DNA of 6,445 bases from an uncultured Eubacterium sp. (GTDB lineage: Bacteria; Bacillota_A; Clostridia; Lachnospirales; Lachnospiraceae), in assembly GCA_947653505.1 (NCBI GenBank), contig CANTHI010000223.1, positions 1-6,445 of the forward strand, given 5' to 3'. Each line of letters starts with the position of its first letter. Positions within the stretch are counted from its first letter, which is position 1. The translations under genes were made by a program, and so were the position numbers. Positions 1-6,445 of this stretch are shown piece after piece. The notes under the pieces were generated by a model, which did not search any database, had not been told where the DNA came from, and was given only the letters and a program-made list of their open reading frames with translations.

Positions 1-1206
<1,206 letters not shown>

Positions 1207-1207
<1 letters not shown>

Positions 1208-3300
1208 CATTTTTCGTATTCTATCACACAATCTTTGCCCGCTGTTACGCTTCCGGCATAAATTTTCAGGTTTTTCACGTCATCTGAATTTGTTATGATC
1301 ATCGGGGTATACAAAGGAACCTCCCCCTTCACCAGCGATTCGTCTACTTTACAGAGCGGAGTCCCTACTTCAACCCTGTCTCCTGGTTTTACCAGCGGCT
1401 CAAATCCTTTTCCTTTAAGATTAACTGTTTCCAAGCCAATATGTATCAGAATCTCAGTCCCATCTTCTGCAGCAATCGCATATGCATGTTTTGTTTCTGC
1501 AACCACTGCAACTTCTCCGGCAGCAGGGGCAGTTACCAGCGTATCTTTAGGGATTACAGCAATCCCTTCCCCCATAACTTTCTGTGAAAATACATCATCC
1601 GGCACATTTTCCAGCGGAATCACATCCCCAGTCTGGGCTGCATACAGGCAGCCTTTGACCGATATCTCCGCTGTCTTTTCATCAGATTTCTCGTCTGTTT
1701 CTCCTGTAGTCTCATATTCTTCCGGCTGAATGTTTTTAACCAGACATTCCTCAAACTGTTCCCTTACCTTTGGCACTTTGAGCCCGACAATTACCTGTAT
1801 GGCTGTACCGTTCCTGCTGAGTCCATGTGCTCCTATACTTTTAAAATCTTTTTCCGGATGAACCAATGAGGCATCTTTAACATTAACACGCAGCCTGGTA
1901 GCACAATTTGTAACATCAATAATATTATCCTTTCCTCCCAGAAATGCCAGGATCTGTGCAGCATATCCCAGCCCGCTGCCGCCAGAGTTTTTCTCCCGGT
2001 AGTCTTTTTTCGTATACAGCTTTGCATCTTCTCCATCTTCTTCCCGCCCCGGTGTAAGAAAATTAAATTTCATGATCAAAAACCTGAATACCAAAAACCA
2101 GATAAGGGAAAACGCCAGCCCGACAACTACCTGAATCACATATGTCTGCCAGTGATTTTTACCGCATGGAATCCAGTTCAGTGAGAGCCAGGCAATCAGC
2201 CCGTTCCCGAAAGCACCGGATACGCCTGCCGCATACATGACCGCATTGATGCAGGCGCAAAGCAGTGCATGAACGCCAAACAGCACAGGCGCTATAAACA
2301 AAAAGGTAAACTCAATCGGCTCCGTAATACCAGTAAGCATTGCTGTAAGTGCTGCCGGAATCATAAGTGCCAGTACCTGCTTTCTTTTTTCCTTCTTTGC
2401 AGTGCTGTAAAAAGCCAGTGTGATCCCAATTGGTGCAAACACCTTTGCATTTCCAAACAATTCGAACCCTCCAGCTGGGAAAAGTTCCTTTATAGGAGCA
2501 GTGCTGTTTGCAAATTCACTTAAGTGCAGCGCCCAGTAAGCCTCAATCCCTCCCGGAACCACTGCCGAATCTAATGTAAACGGTGCATAAATAAAATGGT
2601 GCAGGCCAGTGGGAAGAAGAATCTTTTCACAGAACGCATATAATCCAACCCCAATCGTACCGCTGGCTTTAAAGAAATCCTGCAGCATATAGATGGCTGC
2701 CTGCACCTTCGGCCAAAGCCCGGCAAAAAGAAACGCCATTGGTATCATCACAAAAAAACCAATAATCACCACAAAACTGGAACCTGAAAAAATGCCAAGC
2801 CAGTCAGGAAGCTCCTTGTCAAAATACCGGTTATGTATCCATACCACCACTCCTGAAATAATCAGGGCGCCGAACATTCCCGTATCCAGACTTTTAATCC
2901 CGCAGATCATTGCCAGCCCGCTCGTTCCGCCAGCCTCAGCCGCATAATCCACTCCAAAAAACGGTCCCCAGAACTGCAGTACTGCCGCGAGGAAATAATT
3001 AAATGTTACATAAATGACAAATGCCTCCAGTACACATCTTGCATTCTGCTTTTTTGCCAGTCCTATCGGCAGCCCGATCACAAACAGCAGCGGCATCTGC
3101 CGAAATACCATCCAGGCACCTTCCTGAACCATATACCATAACCGGTACCATATATGTCCCTCAGCAGTCATAGCACCAAATATGGTTTCATTTAAAAACA
3201 GTGTGGATAAACCTACCATGATGCCGGCAAACGAGAATAAAAGGACCGGTGTGAACATTGCGCCTCCAAAGCGCTGTACTTTTTGCATTACTCCTTTCAA
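1207..3300 (-). CDS. PTS alpha-glucoside permease, fused EIICBA
   Basis: This membrane permease should import an alpha-glucoside (maltose-like) and phosphorylate it at position 6, using phosphate passed from HPr. The N-terminal EIIC domain (about 1-425) is a multi-span membrane domain beginning QRFGGAMFTPVLL, as in GlvC/MalP-type permeases, with the hallmark GITEPIEF motif at 324-331. A charged linker leads to EIIB (about 443-520) with phosphocysteine Cys466 in NCATRLRV. EIIA of the glucose type (about 548-690) carries His605 and phospho-acceptor His620 in ILIHIGLETV, spaced by 15 as in E. coli EIIAGlc. B. subtilis MalP and E. coli GlvC end after EIIB, so the fused EIIA makes this permease self-sufficient. 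I chose the TTG at 3298-3300 because AAGGAGG lies exactly seven bases upstream. The ATG at 3286-3288 has its AGGAG only two bases away. The GH4 gene follows. Exact sugar specificity is inferred from family and neighbour. Confidence 0.94.
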
Positions 3301-3307
3301 AGCACTT

Positions 3308-3314
3308 CCTCCTT
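3308..3314 (-). promoter_or_regulatory. Ribosome binding site deciding the TTG start of the permease
   Basis: On the minus strand AAGGAGG is followed by seven bases and then TTG at 3298-3300. This is near-ideal spacing and supports a TTG start rather than the ATG four codons downstream. Confidence 0.7.
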
Positions 3315-3357
3315 CATTTTATGTTTTTCAGCCAGACGTCTTTGCTTTTGTGGCTTT

Positions 3358-3386
3358 ATTCTAGCTTACAAAAAACTTCTTTTCAA
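3358..3386 (-). promoter_or_regulatory. Sigma-A-like promoter of the permease-glucosidase operon
   Basis: On the minus strand a -35 box TTGAAA (3381-3386) and a -10 box TAGAAT (3358-3363) are separated by exactly 17 bases. Transcription would begin near 3351, giving a leader of about 50 bases that ends in the AAGGAGG site. The leader has no terminator/antiterminator hairpin of the kind used by BglG/LicT-type systems, which fits control by the neighbouring RpiR regulator. I saw no convincing CcpA cre site. Assignment is by eye. Confidence 0.65.
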
Positions 3387-3404
3387 TATTTTGCGGCCTT
3401 TTAC

Positions 3405-3454
3405 TGCACATGTTCACCTTTAAATTCTTTGCACATTTTTTGTACTTACGTACA
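3405..3454. promoter_or_regulatory. Candidate operator region upstream of the permease promoter
   Basis: Two short dyads sit upstream of the -35 box. TGCACATGTTCA (3405-3416) is a 12-base near-palindrome of the form TGNACATGTNCA, centred about 60 bases before the likely start of transcription. TGTAC-TTAC-GTACA (3441-3454) is a second dyad with five-base arms. The upstream placement would suit an activator, as reported for the RpiR-family regulator of the B. subtilis glv operon. Which protein binds, if any, is inference. Confidence 0.35.
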
Positions 3455-3465
3455 CAATTTCACAA

Positions 3466-3514
3466 AAAAATGTTCAAATTCCTCTCTAATATCTCCAGGA
3501 ATTTGAACATTTTT
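3466..3514 (-). terminator. Rho-independent terminator after the RpiR regulator gene
   Basis: Perfect 18-base complementary arms (3466-3483 and 3497-3514) surround a 13-base loop. Read on the minus strand, the descending arm runs into seven consecutive T, starting 30 bases past the regulator's stop codon. The stem core pairs TGTTCAAATTCCT with AGGAATTTGAACA and is long but AT-rich. The A-run on the ascending side gives T-runs on both strands, so it could stop transcription both ways. It separates the regulator transcript from the permease promoter about 80 bases further on. The perfect dyad could also serve as a protein-binding site. Confidence 0.75.
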
Positions 3515-3543
3515 ACTATTATCCGCACATCATTGTTCAGTTT

Positions 3544-4377
3544 TCATATCAGGCCGTTACGGCATTCCCATTCACGCACTGGTACAGCACCTGCGTCCTT
3601 CACGGACGGCTGCACGTCTGTTTCACTTTTCACTTTCAGATACAGCATATATTTGATACATAAAATCTCAATAACATTGAAATAGGAACTGCATGTTTCA
3701 AAACTCACACTGCCTTTGCGCACAAATGGGTTCGGCTGAATATATAAGCTGGTCTGGCAGAGACGTGAAAGCGTATTATCACTCAGTCTGGTAATTGATA
3801 TTGTATATACACCTTTTATACGCATCTTTTTCGCTGCCGATACCACAGGCTCCGTTTCACCTGACAAAGAAATCAGTACAGCCACATCATTCGTTTTCAT
3901 ATCTTCCAATGCCATCGTAAGCTCACTTCTTCCATACAGCGGCACAAAAAAACGATTGACGCTCATAAATATCCTCTTCATCAGCTGTGCCGCTGCATAC
4001 TGGCTCTCACCTGTTCCAAACACAAAAAGCCTTTTGGCACAGAATATACGTTCACAGATCTCATCCATATTTTTATCTTTCGCCATCTGAATGCCCCTTG
4101 CAAAATTACTGCACACATCCTCAAGAAGAAGCTGATCCTGTCTGCTTTCATTCTCACATTCTAATTTCAGATGAAGTTTGAACTCCCGAAACCCGTCAAA
4201 AGATAATTTCTGAGTAAATCTTGAAATTGTAGTCCTTGAGATACAGCATATCTCTGCCAGCTCCTCTATTGAAATGTCACAGCATTTTTTTTTGTTTGCC
4301 TGAATATACTGCCAGATCATTTTATCGTTTTCATTTAATTTGTCATAATATTTATTGACTAGTTCTTCCAGCCTCAT
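3544..4377 (-). CDS. RpiR/MurR-family transcriptional regulator with SIS domain
   Basis: This cytoplasmic DNA-binding regulator probably controls the adjacent permease-glucosidase operon in response to a phosphorylated sugar. Its 277 residues show an N-terminal RpiR-type helix-turn-helix (about 1-75) with SIEELAEICCISRTTISRF at 36-54. A SIS sugar-phosphate-binding domain (about 116-235) follows, with GTGESQ at 121-126 and SLSGET at 170-175. Length and domain order are typical of the family. I chose the ATG at 4375-4377 because GGGGAG lies six bases upstream. An in-frame TTG at 4408-4410 would add 11 residues but lacks a ribosome site and overlaps the preceding gene. GlvR of B. subtilis, an activator of the maltose glv operon, belongs to this family, so a similar role is likely. 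Activation versus repression cannot be told from sequence. The coding strand has an A9 run (4285-4293) in the N-terminal domain, a possible slippage site. Confidence 0.92.
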   Translation of the reverse strand: MRLEELVNKYYDKLNENDKMIWQYIQANKKKCCDISIEELAEICCISRTTISRFTQKLSFDGFREFKLHLKLECENESRQDQLLLEDVCSNFARGIQMAKDKNMDEICERIFCAKRLFVFGTGESQYAAAQLMKRIFMSVNRFFVPLYGRSELTMALEDMKTNDVAVLISLSGETEPVVSAAKKMRIKGVYTISITRLSDNTLSRLCQTSLYIQPNPFVRKGSVSFETCSSYFNVIEILCIKYMLYLKVKSETDVQPSVKDAGAVPVREWECRNGLI

Positions 4378-4399
4378 ATCAAACTCCCCTGTTCCAAAA

Positions 4400-4954
4400 T
4401 CAAAACCCAAAATTCATTTTCAATGCATCCCGGTAATCCTGGCACATATATCCTGACGGACAGGCAAGAAACAGGTTTTTTCCTGTCACTTTACTAATTC
4501 CAATATGTATGTCCCACTCCCTTAAAATATCCATTCCTATCAGTATATTCCCTTTCCGGTCATAATTCAGGCATATGCTGCCGCAGGATACCGGAACACC
4601 CCCAATTGTAAAATCAGAAATGCCGTGTTCAAACTTCATGGCAGGGCAGTCCATTTTCTGGCCGTCCGTTACCGGCACTGCATGTTTCAGGCCGCCTGAT
4701 TCCACACCATAGCTCAGATAATACGGAATGCCTGCCGCGATGTCTGTGCCTTTCAGCATTCTGCACAGGGAATCCGATACTTTCAACCGCCTGAGCGGAA
4801 TTGTACTGATGGAACATCCTGTATCTATTTTCACTTCAATGCCGCAGAACGGGGCCTTGAAATTATCCAGCAGGAAATCCGCCTCCGTATGGAAAAACCC
4901 GCCGCGCCCGCCGGCAGCCGGGGCCATTTCAATCTGTATAAATTTATTCATCAT
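4400..4954 (-). CDS. Retropepsin-like aspartyl protease family protein
   Basis: This 184-residue protein resembles the single-domain aspartyl proteases related to retroviral pepsins. The catalytic-type DTG occurs at 44-46 within VKIDTGCSIST, preceded by a hydrophobic strand. The expected C-terminal hydrophobic-Gly partner motif is ILIGMDIL at 137-144. One active-site motif per chain means activity would require a dimer. There is no signal peptide or membrane segment, so it is probably cytoplasmic. Cysteines are numerous (37, 47, 64, 103, 124, 128, 165, 171). Two adjacent ATG codons (4952-4954 and 4949-4951) could start it. No good ribosome site precedes them, but they overlap the end of the upstream gene by 11 bases, so translational coupling is likely. 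The frame stays open much further upstream, but that part shadows the upstream gene. Substrate and biological role are unknown. The RpiR gene begins 22 bases downstream. Confidence 0.82.
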   Translation of the reverse strand: MMNKFIQIEMAPAAGGRGGFFHTEADFLLDNFKAPFCGIEVKIDTGCSISTIPLRRLKVSDSLCRMLKGTDIAAGIPYYLSYGVESGGLKHAVPVTDGQKMDCPAMKFEHGISDFTIGGVPVSCGSICLNYDRKGNILIGMDILREWDIHIGISKVTGKNLFLACPSGYMCQDYRDALKMNFGF

Positions 4955-5201
4955 ACACCGCCATATCTTCCAGTTCATCCCTGTCATGATAAATCGGGGT
5001 AATAGGCTTCGGCTGCATAAACCAGCTGTCATATTCCTGATCCTGGACATCCCCGCAGAACACGAGCCTCCCCGTCCTGCTTTCCGTACTGTCGAATGCC
5101 ACAATCATATATTTATTATAAATTTCACTGAGCTGTTCCGCACGTACTGCCATGCCGATATGCAGGTCATTTAAAGAATATTTTTTTTCTGATACTGCCA
5201 T
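4944..5201 (-). CDS. Small hypothetical protein paired with the retropepsin-like gene
   Basis: I do not recognise a characterised family for this 85-residue, acidic-tailed protein. It begins MAVSEKKYSLNDLHIGM, has a mixed hydrophobic middle (YNKYMIVAFDS, GRLVFCGD) and ends in an acidic stretch DRDELEDMAVYDE. There is no signal peptide or membrane helix. I chose the ATG at 5199-5201 because GAGGTG lies seven bases upstream. An ATG five codons earlier (5214-5216) has only a weak site touching it. A strong promoter precedes the gene, and its 3' end overlaps the aspartyl protease start in an ATGATGAATAA arrangement. That coupling implies matched expression, so it may be a partner, substrate or regulator of the protease. 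This is inference from position only. An A8 run lies near its start. Confidence 0.75.
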   Translation of the reverse strand: MAVSEKKYSLNDLHIGMAVRAEQLSEIYNKYMIVAFDSTESRTGRLVFCGDVQDQEYDSWFMQPKPITPIYHDRDELEDMAVYDE

Positions 5202-5242
5202 TTTCACGCACCTCATTCCTTTTATGCCTTTTGCCTGCCCTT

Positions 5243-5271
5243 ATCATACCATCAGAATGCATCCTGTGCAA
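5243..5271 (-). promoter_or_regulatory. Sigma-A-like promoter of the small-protein/retropepsin cassette
   Basis: On the minus strand -35 TTGCAC (5266-5271) and -10 TATGAT (5243-5248) are separated by exactly 17 bases. Transcription would start near 5236, about 35 bases before the chosen start codon. A perfect AT palindrome, ATTTTTATAAAAAT (5289-5302), lies just upstream and could act as an UP-like element. With no terminator seen before the RpiR gene, this promoter may also drive the regulator. Confidence 0.7.
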
Positions 5272-5348
5272 TACGGATGTCTGTGTTTATTTTTATAAAA
5301 ATCAGGGAAAATGCTCATTTCCACACTCTTTACGTTCACGTCCCCATT

Positions 5349-5367
5349 CGTAGTAAAACCGTAGTAA
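5349..5367 (-). repeat. Left pair of CGTAGTAA direct repeats, candidate recombinase arm sites
   Basis: CGTAGTAA occurs at 5349-5356 and again at 5360-5367 on the plus strand, exactly 11 bases apart (about one helical turn). The same motif in the same orientation and spacing recurs at 5612-5630, on the other side of the phosphatase-like fragment. Paired short direct repeats on both sides of a core are the layout of arm-type binding sites used by tyrosine recombinases with an N-terminal arm-binding domain, as in Tn916-type elements. Function is inferred from layout. Confidence 0.5.
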
Positions 5368-5385
5368 CCCAACGCTCCTGCTGCC

Positions 5386-5405
5386 GCGATTTGCCCCGTT
5401 CTGCC
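5386..5405 (+). repeat. Left copy of imperfect 20-bp inverted repeat
   Basis: GCGATTTGCCCCGTTCTGCC matches the reverse complement of 5572-5591 at 17 of 20 positions. A tandem repeat of TGCCCCGTT with a 10-base period (5392-5400 and 5402-5410) is embedded in and runs past it. A third, more divergent copy beginning GATTTGCCCTGTT lies in the same orientation at 5500-5519. These motifs bracket the phosphatase-like fragment and do not look like coding sequence. Confidence 0.6.
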
Positions 5406-5410
5406 CCGTT

Positions 5411-5473
5411 TCATCCGCTTATGCACCGCTTTTCTGCTGTGGTGCCGTGGCAGATAAAAAGTATTTTGATCAT
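5411..5473 (-). pseudogene. Twenty-codon fragment resembling the 5' end of a low-molecular-weight tyrosine phosphatase gene
   Basis: An ATG at 5471-5473, ten bases behind a perfect AGGAGG (5484-5489), begins a reading frame starting MIKILFICHG. That matches the typical N-terminus of clostridial low-molecular-weight protein tyrosine phosphatases, whose P-loop normally continues NICRS. Here the similarity stops exactly at the glycine and the frame runs through unrelated residues (TTAEKRCISG) to a stop. The essential P-loop Arg is therefore lost and the product cannot be a working phosphatase. Because the break falls inside the most conserved part of the gene and recombinase-like repeats lie on both sides, I read this as an attachment-site core captured from a phosphatase gene. 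A leaderless chance ORF is the alternative. Confidence 0.5.
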
Positions 5474-5571
5474 TGTGGTTTTTCCTCCTAAAATGCCTTG
5501 ATTTGCCCTGTTTTGCGGCGGTTTGCGCGGTCTGGTTTTTGCGGATAGATTGTTAAAAATATCACAGTTTT

Positions 5572-5591
5572 GGCAAAACGGGGCAAAATGC
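5572..5591 (-). repeat. Right copy of imperfect 20-bp inverted repeat
   Basis: Read on the minus strand this is GCATTTTGCCCCGTTTTGCC, 17 of 20 identical to the left copy at 5386-5405 in opposite orientation. Together the two copies enclose the phosphatase-like fragment and its ribosome site. They could be binding sites for a recombination directionality factor or host protein, or relics of duplication. Confidence 0.6.
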
Positions 5592-5611
5592 GGCGTATTG
5601 AGGCCGTGAAA

Positions 5612-5630
5612 CGTAGTCAAAACGTAGTAA
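5612..5630 (-). repeat. Right pair of CGTAGTAA-type direct repeats, candidate recombinase arm sites
   Basis: CGTAGTCA at 5612-5619 (one mismatch) and CGTAGTAA at 5623-5630 are again 11 bases apart, in the same orientation as the left pair at 5349-5367. The pair lies roughly 140 bases from the phosphatase-like fragment, against about 45 on the left side. Asymmetric arm distances are common in tyrosine recombinase attachment sites. Confidence 0.5.
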
Positions 5631-5650
5631 AAGATGGGGTGTTTTACTAC
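5624..5650 (-). terminator. Nine-base perfect inverted repeat just after the SIR2-like gene
   Basis: GTAGTAAAA (5624-5632) and TTTTACTAC (5642-5650) are perfect complements around a nine-base spacer, starting seven bases past the stop codon of the SIR2-like gene. Read on the minus strand it could form a hairpin followed by GTTTTG, so it may act as a weak terminator. One arm is also part of the CGTAGTAA repeat, so it may instead be an extra inverted recombinase site. I cannot tell which. Confidence 0.4.
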
Positions 5651-5657
5651 TTTTCTT

Positions 5658-6445
5658 TTAAAATATTTCTTTAAAAATATTTCTTATGTAATTTTCATTG
5701 GAATCTATCCCGCGGCATTCTACTTGAAATGCTTCTAAAGCTTCAAAAATATCCGCCTTCTCATCTTTACTATCAAACTGATTATTGAACAGATAATATA
5801 TTTTATTTCTCACTTGCGATACTTCCCTTTTGATTCTCATATGCTTATTAAGCAGCCACCAAATATCAATTTCTGAAAAATCCATTCCAAACCCAATAAT
5901 ATACACATTAGTATTAAAAAATAATTCTGCCCATGAAAGATTATCAAATTTCTGCGTTCTGCACTTTTCTGCCATTGCAACTTTGCATTCTGGTCCTTTA
6001 TCTGATTTATATTTTCCCTTTATATATTCAGACAATTTTGATAAAGATCCGCAATATTGATCAAACCCTAACGTCATTGATTTTACTCTATCCACATCAC
6101 CATGTATTTTCCATAACTTTATTTGATGACCATTTTCTATATTTACAAATTTTTTGTACGTACGTATACTATATAATTCCTCCTCTACTAACCTTTCTGG
6201 AGCTACTTTTCTATAAGCACATTTTTCGCATAAAATATTTTCTATTCCTTTATCATAATTAGTAGTGATTATATTGTTTATGTTTTTTTCAACTAAGTAT
6301 TGTCCAAATACATCTAAATCTAAGATATTTTTTTGAATTTTTTCAATAGAATGCATATTTTGAATTTTTTGCATTATTTCCTGTTTAACATCATATTCAT
6401 CTTGATACCCATTTTTTAGGAAACTGACTTCATACAAAATTGTAT
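5658..6445 (-). CDS. SIR2-like domain protein, N-terminus cut by window edge
   Basis: This is the C-terminal part of a SIR2-like (SIR2_2-type) protein. In characterised bacterial defence systems such proteins hydrolyse NAD+ on phage infection. Visible family marks, in order, are NIITTNYDKGIE (about 6251-6286), LWKIHGDVD (6087-6113) and VYIIGFGMDFSEIDIWWLL (about 5857-5913). The N-terminal GAG nucleotide motif expected in the family should lie beyond 6445. The frame stays open to the right edge, and the apparent first Met is a TTG at 6435-6437 without a ribosome site, so I treat the gene as truncated. The protein ends soon after the SIR2 fold, with no further domain at the C-terminus. It contains CEKC and a C-x7-C pair (ECKVAMAEKC), a possible zinc site. 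Base composition is clearly more AT-rich than the sugar locus, suggesting transfer. Partner genes, if any, would lie to the right. Confidence 0.8.
   Translation of the reverse strand, partial: TILYEVSFLKNGYQDEYDVKQEIMQKIQNMHSIEKIQKNILDLDVFGQYLVEKNINNIITTNYDKGIENILCEKCAYRKVAPERLVEEELYSIRTYKKFVNIENGHQIKLWKIHGDVDRVKSMTLGFDQYCGSLSKLSEYIKGKYKSDKGPECKVAMAEKCRTQKFDNLSWAELFFNTNVYIIGFGMDFSEIDIWWLLNKHMRIKREVSQVRNKIYYLFNNQFDSKDEKADIFEALEAFQVECRGIDSNENYIRNIFKEIF

Larger units (their letters stand above)
5272..5657. other. Non-coding, repeat-rich region, probable recombination (att) site
   Basis: This stretch of nearly 390 bases has no convincing intact gene. In plus-strand order it holds an AT palindrome (5289-5302), a CGTAGTAA pair (5349-5367), a 20-bp inverted repeat copy (5386-5405), the phosphatase-like fragment (5411-5473) with its AGGAGG (5484-5489) and a divergent repeat copy (5500-5519). 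The second inverted repeat copy (5572-5591), the second CGTAGTAA pair (5612-5630) and a 9-bp perfect inverted repeat (5624-5650) follow. Core-like sequence flanked on both sides by same-orientation repeat pairs resembles an intact attP, or the junction between two tandem elements, rather than a simple attL or attR. No integrase gene is next to it. Confidence 0.45.

Noticed and set aside
1295..1729. A 144-codon plus-strand open frame rich in Ser, Thr and Pro.
   Set aside because: It is the antisense shadow of the EIIB-EIIA part of the permease gene and has no ribosome site.
4955..5104. A 50-residue N-terminal extension of the retropepsin-like protein.
   Set aside because: It overlaps the well-supported small gene in another frame and has low-complexity Arg/Trp-rich shadow composition. 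The ATGATG coupled to the upstream stop is a better start.
5244..5426. A 60-codon minus-strand open frame through the left repeat region.
   Set aside because: It has no ribosome site, its composition reflects the repeats (the GTAGTAA units read as Tyr-Tyr-Gly), and it resembles no family I know.
5474..5620. An in-frame upstream extension of the phosphatase-like fragment, to a 69-codon frame starting at 5620.
   Set aside because: The AGGAGG and ATG at 5471-5473 fit the known start of the family. The extension runs through the repeats and carries no recognisable sequence.
6150..6170. The TTTTTTGTACGTACGTATAC stretch resembles the dyad upstream of the permease promoter at 3436-3454.
   Set aside because: It lies inside the SIR2-like coding sequence, the shared part is mostly a T-run plus short GTAC palindromes, and no regulatory logic links the two places.

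Overview
The window looks like chromosomal DNA of a low-to-mid GC gut-type Firmicute, most likely a clostridial or Lachnospiraceae-like anaerobe. I infer this from strong AGGAGG-type ribosome sites, sigma-A-like promoters with 17-base spacers, a PTS alpha-glucoside locus with an RpiR regulator, and a retropepsin-like gene. No marker fixes the genus. All recognised genes lie on the minus strand, so transcription runs from high to low coordinates.

Region 1 (about 1-4377) is an alpha-glucoside uptake and utilisation locus. An RpiR/SIS regulator (3544-4377) ends at a strong hairpin terminator (3466-3514). A sigma-A-like promoter (3358-3386) then drives a complete PTS permease with fused C, B and A domains (1207-3300). 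The permease is followed after 42 bases by a GH4 6-phospho-alpha-glucosidase (1-1164), which runs off the left edge. The permease would import and phosphorylate maltose-like sugars, the GH4 enzyme would hydrolyse the 6-phospho-sugar, and the regulator would sense it. The content parallels the glv/mal locus of Bacillus subtilis, but the gene order differs and the permease carries its own EIIA.

Region 2 (4400-5271) is a small cassette with its own clear promoter (5243-5271): an 85-residue protein of unknown function overlapping by 11 bases a 184-residue retropepsin-like aspartyl protease. It reads toward the RpiR gene with only a 22-base gap, so the three genes may be co-transcribed.

Region 3 (about 5272-5657) has no convincing intact gene but is unusually structured. 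It contains a 20-codon open frame with its own ribosome site that begins like a low-molecular-weight protein tyrosine phosphatase and breaks inside the phosphatase P-loop. This is flanked on both sides by paired CGTAGTAA repeats spaced exactly 11 bases apart, by an imperfect 20-bp inverted repeat and by a 9-bp perfect inverted repeat. My best reading is a site-specific recombination site (attP-like or an element junction) whose core is the 5' end of a phosphatase gene.

Region 4 (5658-6445) is markedly more AT-rich and holds the C-terminal part of a SIR2-like protein, a family common in anti-phage defence. It runs off the right edge. A defence-type gene directly abutting a putative integration site fits an integrated accessory island whose boundary lies in Region 3. 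No integrase is visible in the window.
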